From Chitinophaga pinensis (GTDB lineage: Bacteria > Bacteroidota > Bacteroidia > Flavobacteriales_D > Crocinitomicaceae): DNA of 41,041 bases. Positions 16,713 to 25,046 of this stretch are shown in pieces (positions within the stretch are counted from its first letter, which is position 1; each line of letters opens with the position of its first letter). The position numbers were made by a program, and so were the translations under genes. The stretch spans positions 1 through 41,041 of the forward strand of contig CAMCYF010000021.1 in assembly GCA_945883825.1 (NCBI GenBank), in the 5' to 3' direction. The notes beneath the pieces are model-generated. The model was not told where the DNA came from, made no database searches, and saw only the letters and a program-made list of their open reading frames with translations.

Positions 16713-17893
16713 ATGTTTTAATTTTAAGTCATAAACCCCCATTTCCAATAATTGATGGAGGTTGTTACGCTATGACTCAATTTTTAAAAAATATTTCAAG
16801 TATTGAAACTATTGAACAAATTGAATATTTTTCAATTCATACGCATAAACATCCTTTCATTACTGAAGATTTTCCGGAAATTAAAAACGTTAATTTTTCT
16901 AGTTCCTTTGTCGACACCAAAATTTATTTCATTGATTCATTGATTTCCATAATCAAAAAGAAATCCTATAATATTTCACGCTTTTATTCAAAATCTGTAA
17001 AGAGAGAATTAGAGCAACTTTGCAAAAAGATGAATTTCGATATCGTAATTTTTGAAGGACTTTTTACAACTATTTATCAAAAAGATATTCAAGGCTTTAG
17101 CAATGCTAAATTTGGCTACCGAGCTCATAATATTGAACATGAAATTTGGCAGCAATTAGCAAAAAAAGAAAGGAATTCTATCAAAAAATTTTTCCTGAAA
17201 TTATTAGCAAAAAATTTAAAAACAAAAGAACTAGAATTGATAAATTCTGTAGATTTTATTCTTCCTCTTTCTTCAAAAGACGAGGTGGATATTAAAAATA
17301 TAAACAAAAATCCCAGTTTCCACATCCCAGTTTCCATCGATATCCAAAAACAAAAAATAGACTTCTCGAGTGTTTCATTATGTTTTATAGGTTCATTTAA
17401 CTGGATTCCTAATAGAGAAGGAATAGTATGGTTCATAAAAAATATTTTTCCTAGGATAAAGGAAAATTACCCTGAAATTAGCATCAATATTGCAGGAATT
17501 GAATCCGAAAAAATCATTGAATTAAAAGGTATTGATGGAGTTAATGTAAAAGGTTTTGTTAAAAATTCAAGTGATTTTCTTCTTGAAAATGGAATTTTTA
17601 TTGCACCACTTATTACAGGATCAGGAGTAAAAATAAAAGTTTTGGAAGCATTAAGTCTAGGAATGCCTTGTGTTTTAACAGAAATTGCAGCTGAGGGATT
17701 AGACCTTCCTACTACTATAAATATATCAAAAACAGCAGATGACTTTACAAATAATCTATTGCAATTAATAAATAATGAAAGTGATAGAAAACAAAGAGGA
17801 GCAGATTCCTTTTCTTTTGTTACCTCTAAATTTTCATACAAAAAGATAAATAGTGACTTAAAAAAATGCCTTGCTTCAATCAGTTCTAAATAA
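16709..17893 (+). CDS. Glycosyltransferase, GT-B fold (family 4 type)
   Basis: A 394-residue glycosyltransferase. The N-terminal domain starts LILSHKPPFPIIDGGCYAM; the middle has FGYRAHNIEHEIW, typical of this subgroup. The C-terminal nucleotide-sugar domain shows CFIGSFNWIPNREGIVWF, then FIAPLITGSGVKIKVLEALSLGMPCV with the conserved Glu, and TEIAAEGL. It starts inside the stop of the LptF/G-type gene (ATGA), so translation is coupled. The context suggests a role in LPS or another surface glycan, though donor and acceptor are unknown. Confidence 0.85.
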   Translation: MNVLILSHKPPFPIIDGGCYAMTQFLKNISSIETIEQIEYFSIHTHKHPFITEDFPEIKNVNFSSSFVDTKIYFIDSLISIIKKKSYNISRFYSKSVKRELEQLCKKMNFDIVIFEGLFTTIYQKDIQGFSNAKFGYRAHNIEHEIWQQLAKKERNSIKKFFLKLLAKNLKTKELELINSVDFILPLSSKDEVDIKNINKNPSFHIPVSIDIQKQKIDFSSVSLCFIGSFNWIPNREGIVWFIKNIFPRIKENYPEISINIAGIESEKIIELKGIDGVNVKGFVKNSSDFLLENGIFIAPLITGSGVKIKVLEALSLGMPCVLTEIAAEGLDLPTTINISKTADDFTNNLLQLINNESDRKQRGADSFSFVTSKFSYKKINSDLKKCLASISSK

Positions 17894-17932
17894 AAATACC
17901 TTCTCTAAAATATGCTTAATATTGCTGAATAG

Positions 17933-19120
17933 ATGAAAATAATGGACTTCCAAACCCTTCTTGAAATCATATTTTGGATATGTTTGATCTTCATATTTCA
18001 TACTTACTTATTTTACCATCTTTTAATACGTATTTTCGCGCTAAATAGAAAGGGAAACATTAAAGTTTATACAGCCGAAGATGATTTGCCCAATGTAAGT
18101 ATTCTTATTGCTGCACATAATGAAGAAAGCGTTATTCGAACTAAAATTCTTAGTATTATAAACAATTCCTATCCACAAACAAAATTAGAAGTGCTTGTTG
18201 GTTCTGATTGCTCAACGGATAAATCAAATACAATAATAGAACAGCTGATTAAAGAATATGAGTGCATTAGAATCGTAAAATTTGAAAAGCGAACCGGAAA
18301 AATTGGAGTGATCAACACGCTAATTGAAAAAGCAAAACATGATTTAGTTTTACTGACAGATGCAAATGTTATGTTTGACGAACAAACAATTTTTGAACTT
18401 GTTAAGCATTTTAAAAACGAAGAAATTGGTTTAGTTGATTCAAAAATGATAAATGTCGGAATTAAAAAAGATGGCATATCACATCAAGAAAAAACATATA
18501 TTTCTGCTGAAGTAACGAGTAAAAATGCAGAGAGTTTACTTTGGGGAACGATGATGGGGCCGTTCGGTGGTTGCTTTGCCTTAAGAAAAAAATTGTGGAA
18601 AAAAATTCCTTTACATTTTTTAGTTGATGACTTCTTTATCAATATGCTTGTGCTTCAAAAAGGATTCAAGTCTATCAACGAACCAAATGCAATCGTATTC
18701 GAAGATGTATCAAACGATCTAAGCGACGAATTTCGAAGAAAAATTAGAATTTCAAGTGGGAATTTTCAAAATCTATTTCACTACAAATATCTATTATTTG
18801 ACTTTTCATGGATTGCATTTTCATTTTTTTCTCACAAAGTGCTAAGATGGCTTACACCCTTTTTTATTCTTAGTATGATTTTAATTTTACCTTTTATGAT
18901 TGAAAACCACCGTTTTTATTTTTATTTCTTAGTGGGAATAATCTTTTGCTTTTCTCTCGTAACAATTGATTTTTTATTAAAATCTCTGAAAATTAATATT
19001 AAACCTCTTCGATTTTTAACCCATTTTACGTTGATGAATGTGGCTTTATTTATAGGATTTTTAAACTTTATAAAAGGAGTAAAAAGCAGTATTTGGGAAC
19101 CTACAAGAAGAAATCAATAG
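17933..19120 (+). CDS. Membrane glycosyltransferase family 2
   Basis: A 395-residue protein with an N-terminal membrane segment (about 10-30), a GT-A domain and three or four C-terminal membrane segments from about residue 285. GT2 motifs: VSILIAAHNEESVI, LVGSDCSTDKS, LLTDANVMF at the DxD position, and FGGCFALRKKLW with the acceptor-site VDDFFINM. The layout resembles processive or lipid-linked sugar transferases. Starts 39 bases after the GT-B gene, probably the same transcript as the LptF/G-type gene. Product unknown. Confidence 0.83.
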   Translation: MKIMDFQTLLEIIFWICLIFIFHTYLFYHLLIRIFALNRKGNIKVYTAEDDLPNVSILIAAHNEESVIRTKILSIINNSYPQTKLEVLVGSDCSTDKSNTIIEQLIKEYECIRIVKFEKRTGKIGVINTLIEKAKHDLVLLTDANVMFDEQTIFELVKHFKNEEIGLVDSKMINVGIKKDGISHQEKTYISAEVTSKNAESLLWGTMMGPFGGCFALRKKLWKKIPLHFLVDDFFINMLVLQKGFKSINEPNAIVFEDVSNDLSDEFRRKIRISSGNFQNLFHYKYLLFDFSWIAFSFFSHKVLRWLTPFFILSMILILPFMIENHRFYFYFLVGIIFCFSLVTIDFLLKSLKINIKPLRFLTHFTLMNVALFIGFLNFIKGVKSSIWEPTRRNQ

Positions 19121-19126
19121 AAAGTT

Positions 19127-19828
19127 CTACTTTTTTAAGAACGAATAATGCTCGTACTTGTCCTTGATAAATAAAATCAATTCCATTTCAGAAGAAGTTT
19201 TTAAGAAATCATCATCCATATTTAAAAATTGAATAAAATCATCGAAATCATCTTCTGACATATTGATGATGTCGAATGCAACATACAAACGCAATAGCTC
19301 CTTTACAATTCTTCTTTGATCATCTTTGTATTTTTGTTCCTGAATCCAACGCTTATTTTGTTCTTTTTTTGAAAAAGCTTGGTACAAAGCTGTTATCGGA
19401 CTTTCCAAAATATTTATTCCTGTCACCAAGCGTGTTTCTCGCATAGAAAGTGCTTGTCTGTCTTCCTTAATTTGTGAAAGAGTCTTAAGAGGTCGAACAA
19501 TTACTTCTTGAATTTCTTGGGGGATTTTTTCGATGTAGGCAATAACATGACATTGACAATTTTCATCTGGCCTTGCAATAAACTCGTATATCGGATATTC
19601 TTTTGTAGAAAGGGCGATACGGTCATTTGGACCAACATAAACTGAAAATTCACCATTTGGCTGACCAAAAACTCCCCGACCAACAGTTTTATTAATTACC
19701 ATCAAATTGTAAAAGGTTTGAGGCCTGAGTGAATCTATTACACGGCCTGAAACTAATACACGATCACATTGAGCAGCTCCAAAAAAAGATAGTTGTAAAA
19801 TACCCAACCATAAAAGTAATTTATTCAT
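19127..19828 (-). CDS. Secreted protein with carboxypeptidase-regulatory-like domain
   Basis: A 233-residue protein with a signal peptide (residues 1-19, ending FFGAAQ). Residues about 22-100 look like a CarboxypepD-reg-like beta-sandwich (VSGRVIDSLRP...NGEFSVYVGPND...). The C-terminal part is helical and charged (KKEQNKRWIQEQKY, acidic DDFDDFIQF) with no known motif. It has neither a TonB plug nor a T9SS tail, so it is a short stand-alone protein. It lies 33 bases after the M50-like gene on the same strand and converges with the GT2 gene, with 6 bases between stops. Confidence 0.65.
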   Translation of the reverse strand: MNKLLLWLGILQLSFFGAAQCDRVLVSGRVIDSLRPQTFYNLMVINKTVGRGVFGQPNGEFSVYVGPNDRIALSTKEYPIYEFIARPDENCQCHVIAYIEKIPQEIQEVIVRPLKTLSQIKEDRQALSMRETRLVTGINILESPITALYQAFSKKEQNKRWIQEQKYKDDQRRIVKELLRLYVAFDIINMSEDDFDDFIQFLNMDDDFLKTSSEMELILFIKDKYEHYSFLKK

Positions 19829-19861
19829 TATGTACTCTAAAATTAGGTGATATTTTTTTAA

Positions 19862-20809
19862 CTATATTTTATCAAAGTACCAATCCAAAAAAGTATGCCG
19901 ATAAAATAACAATAGAAATAAAGGAAAGAATACTAAACTTAACCATGATGCAACAATTGTAAATTTAATCCAAAATGAAGCATCGTATTTCACGGGTGCA
20001 AGGAGAACCGAATTTACATGCGAAGCAAGAACATCGTCATTTTGCTCATCTGAGAGCGCAAGAAACTTTTTTAATGCTGGAGTTTCAGCTATAATTACAT
20101 CTCTTATCAAGGCATAATCTCGATTTGACAGGTCATCGTAAGTAGAAATGTAATTAACTTCTTGCTCGTCTAATAATTTTCGAATTTGATAATTGCGCTG
20201 CATTCCACGAACACGAATCCCCATAAAAAACCCAAAAATCATGGTTACCCAAGACCAAATTAAAAATCCAACAAGAATTAAAACAAGTGACGAAATAAAA
20301 GCAAAGATTATTAAAAAAAGATCTCTTTTCTTATGCACTAAGAGCTTGAATAACTGCCCGCCATCCAGAGGATCTATCGGAATAAGGTTAATAATATTTA
20401 GAAAAAGAAAAAGAAAAGATAACTCAAGAAGCCAATTTAATTGATAAAAAGAAGATAGAAATAAAGTGATAATGCCAATGCAAATTCCAGGAAAAGGGCC
20501 TGCAGCAACAACAATAAAACTTTGAGTTTGTGAATATTTCTCTTTGCTTCCTTGTACAAAAGCGCCCATTAATGGAATAAAAAGCATTCGAACATTTTCG
20601 TAATTAAACAATTTCATGAAGGTGAAATGCCCCATCTCATGAATAAAAAGAACCAAAATAAGAAATAAGACAAAATTTATTTCATCTTTAAAAAGTAGCA
20701 GAAAAACTCCTACAAAAAGCACTAAAGAAAAAGCAGTTAAACCCCAATTGCTCTCGATTTTTACTTTCTCAATATGCGGTTTTGCAGGATAAATATCGTA
20801 GTTCTCCAT
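19862..20809 (-). CDS. M50-like (site-2 protease family) membrane metalloprotease
   Basis: A 315-residue membrane protein. The zinc motif HEMGH is at 57-61 inside the second membrane segment. The second S2P motif NLIPIDPLDGGQLFK is at 141-155, with Asp149 as third ligand. About five or six membrane segments are visible, and no PDZ domain. The region after the first 185 residues is soluble (RGMQRNYQIRKLLDEQE...), with a final membrane segment near the end. Family members cut within the membrane, but the target here is unknown. The ATG directly abuts the ffh stop (TAAATG), implying translational coupling. Confidence 0.82.
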   Translation of the reverse strand: MENYDIYPAKPHIEKVKIESNWGLTAFSLVLFVGVFLLLFKDEINFVLFLILVLFIHEMGHFTFMKLFNYENVRMLFIPLMGAFVQGSKEKYSQTQSFIVVAAGPFPGICIGIITLFLSSFYQLNWLLELSFLFLFLNIINLIPIDPLDGGQLFKLLVHKKRDLFLIIFAFISSLVLILVGFLIWSWVTMIFGFFMGIRVRGMQRNYQIRKLLDEQEVNYISTYDDLSNRDYALIRDVIIAETPALKKFLALSDEQNDDVLASHVNSVLLAPVKYDASFWIKFTIVASWLSLVFFPLFLLLFYRHTFLDWYFDKI

Positions 20810-22156
20810 TTACATTCCAGGCATTCCGCCCATCCCTTTTAGTTTACTCATCATTGACATTGCATTGCGTGGATTGCTCATTAATTTCATCATTTTTCGC
20901 ATTTCCTCAAATTGCTTTATCAACTTATTGACCTCTTGTATGTTCATTCCTGAGCCATTTGCTATTCGTGTTTTACGAGCCATGTTTAACAAAGCAGGAT
21001 TAGCTCGTTCTTTTGGTGTCATAGACAGTATCATTGACTCTGTTCCTTTAAATGCATCATCAGGAACATCAACATCTTTCATCGCTTTTCCCACTCCAGG
21101 AATCATGCCCATTAAATCTTTCACGTTCCCCATTTTTTTAACTTGCTGAAGCTGCTCTAAAAAATCATTGAAATCAAATTGATCTTTTAAAATTCTCTTT
21201 TGCAATCTTCTTGCACCCTCCTCATCAAATTGTTCTTGTGCTCGTTCAACAAGCGAAACAACATCTCCCATTCCAAGAATACGATCTGCCATTCGACTTG
21301 GATAAAAAATATCCAAAGCATCCATTTTCTCACCAGTTCCAACAAACTTAATGGGTTTGTTTACGATTGCTTTTATAGATAAAGCTGCACCACCTCTTGT
21401 ATCGCCGTCTAATTTTGTTAATACAACTCCATCAAAATTAATTCGCTCATCAAAAGCTTTAGCCGTATTTACAGCATCCTGACCGGTCATTGAATCAACA
21501 ACAAATAAAGTTTCCGTTGGATTTACTGCCGCTTTTACCCTTGCAATTTCATCCATCATTTGCTCATCAATAGCCAAGCGACCAGCAGTATCAATTATAA
21601 CAACATTAAAAGATTTACTTTTAGCATATTGAATAGCAGCACTTGCAATTCGAACTGGGTCTTTATCTTCTTTGTTTGCGTAAACTTCTATTCCTAATTG
21701 CTCTCCTAGAACTTGTAATTGATCGATTGCTGCAGGACGGTAAACATCACAAGCAACTAAAAGTACTGATTTATTTTTTTTATTTTTTAGGAATAAAGCC
21801 AATTTCCCAGAAAAAGTTGTCTTTCCAGAACCCTGAAGTCCTGACATTAGAATAATACCTGGATTTCCCTTGATGTTAATTTCAGATTCATTGCCACCCA
21901 TTAAAGCTACAAGTTCTTCGTGGCAAATTTTAACCATTAATTGCCCGGGAGAAACTGCTTTTAGAACATCGCGCCCTAATGCTTTTTCTTTTACTGTATT
22001 CGTGAAATTTTTTGCTGTGTTAAAGTTAACATCGGCATCTAATAAAGCGCGCCGAACTTCTTTTAATGTTTCTGCAACATTGATTTCCGTAATCTGCCCT
22101 TGTCCTTTTAGAACCTTAAATGCTCTTTCGAACTTATCACTTAAATTTTCAAACAT
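20810..22156 (-). CDS. ffh: Signal recognition particle GTPase Ffh
   Basis: The SRP54 homologue that binds 4.5S RNA and signal sequences and brings ribosomes to FtsY at the membrane. It is 448 residues. N domain at 1-95; G domain with GLQGSGKTT (106-114), DTAGR (189-193) and TKLDGD (247-252); Met-rich M domain from about 320 with SGMNIQEVNKLIKQF and a terminal KLKGMGGMPGM. The gene heads a three-gene minus-strand run and is divergent from the coiled-coil protein, with about 90 bases between start codons. Confidence 0.97.
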   Translation of the reverse strand: MFENLSDKFERAFKVLKGQGQITEINVAETLKEVRRALLDADVNFNTAKNFTNTVKEKALGRDVLKAVSPGQLMVKICHEELVALMGGNESEINIKGNPGIILMSGLQGSGKTTFSGKLALFLKNKKNKSVLLVACDVYRPAAIDQLQVLGEQLGIEVYANKEDKDPVRIASAAIQYAKSKSFNVVIIDTAGRLAIDEQMMDEIARVKAAVNPTETLFVVDSMTGQDAVNTAKAFDERINFDGVVLTKLDGDTRGGAALSIKAIVNKPIKFVGTGEKMDALDIFYPSRMADRILGMGDVVSLVERAQEQFDEEGARRLQKRILKDQFDFNDFLEQLQQVKKMGNVKDLMGMIPGVGKAMKDVDVPDDAFKGTESMILSMTPKERANPALLNMARKTRIANGSGMNIQEVNKLIKQFEEMRKMMKLMSNPRNAMSMMSKLKGMGGMPGM

Positions 22157-22176
22157 AAACTAACCTAAATAGTTGA

Positions 22177-22184
22177 CAAATATA
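22177..22184 (-). promoter_or_regulatory. -7 promoter box for ffh
   Basis: TATATTTG on the minus strand matches TAnnTTTG and ends 20 bases before the ffh ATG. It lies in the divergent spacer shared with the coiled-coil gene. Confidence 0.4.
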
Positions 22185-22227
22185 AGAATTTGAAAACTAA
22201 ATTAAGGAATTGTAATAATGAATTTAC

Positions 22228-22235
22228 TAACTTTG
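22228..22235 (+). promoter_or_regulatory. -7 promoter box for the coiled-coil protein gene
   Basis: TAACTTTG matches TAnnTTTG and lies 12 bases before the ATG at 22248. It falls inside the extra codons that an ATG at 22218 would add, which argues for the downstream start. Confidence 0.4.
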
Positions 22236-22247
22236 TTAAAAAAACAC

Positions 22248-23201
22248 ATGAACGACTCAGCCAAAAAAAAATCAAATGGATTCTACCTTATATGCATATT
22301 GCTCCTAATGGTGTTACTTGCAATATTAACCTATATGTGGTCTACGAAACGTACAGAACTAAACAACTGCTCTAACGAAAATCTATTGCTAAAATCAGAT
22401 ATGGAAGGCATGAATCAAATGCTAGAAGGATATGTTGGAAATATCTCAAGTGATTTAAAAAAAGATTTTAAGAAAATGTTAGCAACCTATGATAAACTAA
22501 TTGCCAAGGATGCTTCTAAAGCTGATAGTCTAAACAAACAAAAAACTGAAATTCAAATGCTCTTGGGCAAACTAGAGGCTAATAAAAAACTTTCCGCTTC
22601 ACAACTTTATAAGTTCAAAAAAGAAAATGAAACACTTAGGGGAATTATGAGAAGTTATGTAATGCAAATAGATTCATTAAACACAATTAATTATGGTTTA
22701 AATAAAGATTTAGAAGATAAAACAACAAAGCTTAATGAAACCTCTACAGAACGTGACGAATACAAAAAAGCAGTAGAAGAAAAAACTGAGCAAATAAAAA
22801 AAGGCAGTAAATTAAAAGCTTACAACTTTGTTTCAGAAGCACTAAGAATGAAATTTAACAATACAACAGAAGTAACAGATAAAGCAAAAAAAACTATACA
22901 ATTAAGAAGTAGTTTTACTATTTCTGAAAATAGTTTAACAAGTTCCGGAAGAAAATTAGTTTATCTTCAAATAACAGATCCAAATGGCACAATTTTGCAT
23001 TCACGTTCTAATAACACAGTTGAAACTGAATCAGTATCTGTTTTATATTCTGACAAGAAAGAAATTGATTATCAAAATCAGTCTATAGATTTAAGCATTT
23101 ATTATGATCTGCAAGGAGAATCATTATCTAAGGGAAATTATAAGGTGAAAATAATTTGTGAAGGAAATATAATTGGAACAGATAGTTTTACTCTAAAATA
23201 A
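22248..23201 (+). CDS. Single-span membrane protein with periplasmic coiled coil
   Basis: I choose the ATG at 22248 (317 residues) because a candidate promoter box covers the longer N-terminus that begins at 22218. One membrane segment (about residues 12-31, YLICILLLMVLLAILTYMW) follows a lysine-rich cytoplasmic start. Then a long coiled coil (about 35-185) with heptad-like Leu/Lys/Glu spacing, and a C-terminal beta-rich domain of about 120 residues (SSFTISENSLTSSGRKLVYL and onward). Bacteroidota have conserved proteins of this design, but I know no function. It is followed after 5 bases by the enoyl-CoA hydratase gene. Confidence 0.7.
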   Translation: MNDSAKKKSNGFYLICILLLMVLLAILTYMWSTKRTELNNCSNENLLLKSDMEGMNQMLEGYVGNISSDLKKDFKKMLATYDKLIAKDASKADSLNKQKTEIQMLLGKLEANKKLSASQLYKFKKENETLRGIMRSYVMQIDSLNTINYGLNKDLEDKTTKLNETSTERDEYKKAVEEKTEQIKKGSKLKAYNFVSEALRMKFNNTTEVTDKAKKTIQLRSSFTISENSLTSSGRKLVYLQITDPNGTILHSRSNNTVETESVSVLYSDKKEIDYQNQSIDLSIYYDLQGESLSKGNYKVKIICEGNIIGTDSFTLK

Positions 23202-23206
23202 GAATC

Positions 23207-23980
23207 GTGTCAGAAGAAGAAAATCATGGAGATGTTTCGTTTTCAATTTCTAAATTAGGAATTGCAACCATTGAATTTTGGCATCCAATGAGCAATGCCC
23301 TTCCTGGAATTATACTTCAAAAACTAGCAGTTTGCATCATTGAACTTGGTGAAAATCAAAATGTAAAAGTTATAGTTCTAAAATCAAAAGGAGAAAAAGC
23401 TTTTTGTGCTGGAGCAAGTTTTGATGAATTAATCGCAATCAAAGATTTAGATCAAGGAAAAAAATTCTTTTCAGGATTTGCAAATGTTATAAATGCTTGC
23501 CGAAAATGCCCTAAATTTATTATTGGTAGAATTCAAGGAAGAGCTGTTGGAGGTGGTGTTGGTATAGCCGCTTCAGTAGATTATTGCTTTGCTATGAAAA
23601 ATGCGGAAGTTAAATTATCAGAATTGGCAGTTGGAATTGGGCCTTTTGTAGTTGGACCTGCAGTAGCAAGAAAAATCGGGCTATCAGCGATGAGCGAATT
23701 GGCAATAAATGCAACTGAATGGCGGAGTGCAGAATGGGCAAAAGAAAAAGGATTATATACTGAGGTTTTTAACGAAACTGAAGAAATGGATGCGGCTATT
23801 TTAACGCTGTCCGAAAAACTTGCGAATTCAAATCCTCAAGCTATGAGTAATCTCAAAAAAATATTCTGGGAAGGAACAGAAAATTGGGATAATCTACTCA
23901 TTGAACGTGCAGAAATAAGTGGAAAATTGGTCTTAAGTGATTTTACAATTTCTGCAATTAATCAATTCAAAAAGAAGTAA
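23207..23980 (+). CDS. Enoyl-CoA hydratase/isomerase family protein
   Basis: A 257-residue crotonase-fold enzyme with a GTG start, 5 bases after the previous stop. Oxyanion-hole loops: KAFCAGASFDEL (Ala68-Gly69) and GRAVGGGVGIAAS (112-123). Glu139 (LSELAVGIGPF) and Glu164 (AMSELAIN) align with the two catalytic glutamates of hydratases, so it looks catalytically complete. The AVGIGPF region resembles methylglutaconyl-CoA hydratase-like members. Substrate not decided. The coupling to the coiled-coil membrane protein has no obvious metabolic reason. Confidence 0.88.
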   Translation: MSEEENHGDVSFSISKLGIATIEFWHPMSNALPGIILQKLAVCIIELGENQNVKVIVLKSKGEKAFCAGASFDELIAIKDLDQGKKFFSGFANVINACRKCPKFIIGRIQGRAVGGGVGIAASVDYCFAMKNAEVKLSELAVGIGPFVVGPAVARKIGLSAMSELAINATEWRSAEWAKEKGLYTEVFNETEEMDAAILTLSEKLANSNPQAMSNLKKIFWEGTENWDNLLIERAEISGKLVLSDFTISAINQFKKK

Positions 23981-24012
23981 AAAAAAACTCCCGCTTTTTT
24001 TTTCTTAAATCA

Positions 24013-24043
24013 TTTGTAAATAAAAACATTAATCGTATCTTTG
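24013..24043 (+). promoter_or_regulatory. Promoter of the rplM ribosomal operon
   Basis: TTTG (24013-24016), a 19-base spacer, and TATCTTTG (24036-24043). This is a full match to the Bacteroidota promoter consensus TTTG-N19-TAnnTTTG. The GTG start of rplM is 47 bases after the -7 box, leaving a leader of about 40 bases. Confidence 0.8.
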
Positions 24044-24046
24044 CAC

Positions 24047-24060
24047 CCCTAAATATAGGG
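24047..24060 (+). promoter_or_regulatory. Small hairpin at the 5' end of the rplM leader
   Basis: CCCTA (24047-24051) pairs perfectly with TAGGG (24056-24060) around a 4-base loop. It begins about 4 bases after the -7 box, so it would form at the extreme 5' end of the mRNA. It may protect the transcript or be part of a ribosomal-protein control site. Confidence 0.4.
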
Positions 24061-24090
24061 AACATCGTAATTATTTAAATACCGCATATC

Positions 24091-24546
24091 GTGAATACAC
24101 TAAGTTACAAAACGTTATCAGCAAATACCGAAACTTCTAATAAGAAGTGGTTTATTGTTAACGCAGAAGGTCAGACACTGGGAAGATTAGCAAGTAAAGT
24201 TGCTAAAGTTATTCGCGGTAAATACAAAACATGTTATACACCTCATGCAGATTGTGGTGACAATGTAATCATTATCAACGCAGAGAAAATATCTTTTTCA
24301 GGCATGAAACTGGAAAATAAAGAATATGTTCGTTTTTCAGGTTATCCTGGCGGACAGCGCTTTACATCAGCAGAAAGCATGTTGAAAAATCATCCTGAAC
24401 GCTTAATTGAAAAGGCTGTTAAAGGTATGTTACCAAAAAATGCCTTAGGTAGAAAACTATTCACAAACCTAAAAGTATACGCTGGCGAGACACATAAGCA
24501 CCAAGCACAGCAAGCAGAAACATTAAATCTTGATACACTCAAATAA
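24091..24546 (+). CDS. rplM: 50S ribosomal protein L13
   Basis: A 151-residue protein starting with GTG; this start gives the usual Bacteroidota N-terminus (TLSYKTLSANTETSNKKW). Conserved segments: GQTLGRLASKVAKVIRGK, YTPHADCGDNVIIINAEKI, YPGGQRF and the L13 signature region VKGMLPKNALGRK. L13 is an early-assembly protein of the large subunit. First gene of the rplM-rpsI-rpsB-tsf cluster, behind a full-consensus promoter. Confidence 0.97.
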   Translation: MNTLSYKTLSANTETSNKKWFIVNAEGQTLGRLASKVAKVIRGKYKTCYTPHADCGDNVIIINAEKISFSGMKLENKEYVRFSGYPGGQRFTSAESMLKNHPERLIEKAVKGMLPKNALGRKLFTNLKVYAGETHKHQAQQAETLNLDTLK

Positions 24547-24551
24547 TTTTT

Positions 24552-24938
24552 ATGGAAGTAATTAATGCTTTAGGGCGAAGAAAAACAGCTGTAGCACGTG
24601 TCTACATGTCGAAAGGAAAAGGAAAAATCTCTATTAATAAAAAAGAAATGGCTGATTTTTTTCCAATCGATGTTTTACAAGCAAAAGTTAATCAACCATT
24701 TGTTTTGACTGATACGGTTGGAGAATACGACATAAAAGTAAATGTTGCAGGTGGCGGAATTAACGGACAAGCAGAAGCTATACGTTTAGGTATCTCTCGT
24801 GCACTAGTTGAAGTATCAGCAGATTACAAGCCACTTTTAAAAGTAGAAGGATTAATGACGCGTGATCCCCGAATGGTAGAACGTAAAAAACCAGGGCAAC
24901 CAAAAGCACGTAAGAAATTCCAGTTCTCGAAACGTTAA
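24552..24938 (+). CDS. rpsI: 30S ribosomal protein S9
   Basis: 128 residues, normal length. It begins EVINALGRRKTAVARVY, has the conserved GGGINGQAEAIRLGISRAL, and ends in the basic tail KKPGQPKARKKFQFSKR that reaches the ribosomal P site. Five bases after rplM, so co-transcribed and probably co-translated. The 108-base spacer to rpsB holds a structured element. Confidence 0.97.
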   Translation: MEVINALGRRKTAVARVYMSKGKGKISINKKEMADFFPIDVLQAKVNQPFVLTDTVGEYDIKVNVAGGGINGQAEAIRLGISRALVEVSADYKPLLKVEGLMTRDPRMVERKKPGQPKARKKFQFSKR

Positions 24939-24967
24939 TCGAGCTGTAAGTTTAGTATCCAAATTCT

Positions 24968-24998
24968 GGAGTACCCTGATTGATATTCAATCCCCTCC
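24968..24998 (+). promoter_or_regulatory. Structured leader element upstream of rpsB
   Basis: A hairpin in the rpsI-rpsB spacer: GATTGA (24978-24983) pairs perfectly with TCAATC (24987-24992) around TAT. An outer helix GGAG (24968-24971) / CTCC (24995-24998) is separated by an asymmetric internal loop (6 and 2 bases, rich in C). No T tract follows, so it is not an ordinary terminator. In other bacteria the rpsB-tsf mRNA leader is an S2 autoregulation site; whether this is the Bacteroidota counterpart is inference. Confidence 0.45.
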
Positions 24999-25046
24999 AT
25001 TATTGACGAGTAATTAAAAAATAGGAACGTAAACAAAAAAAACAAT

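Noticed and set aside
23979..24003. A9/T9 stem around CTCCCGC after the enoyl-CoA hydratase gene as a terminator
   Set aside because: The stem is A:T only with a 7-base loop, so it is thermodynamically weak; it may slow polymerase but I could not support it as a terminator.
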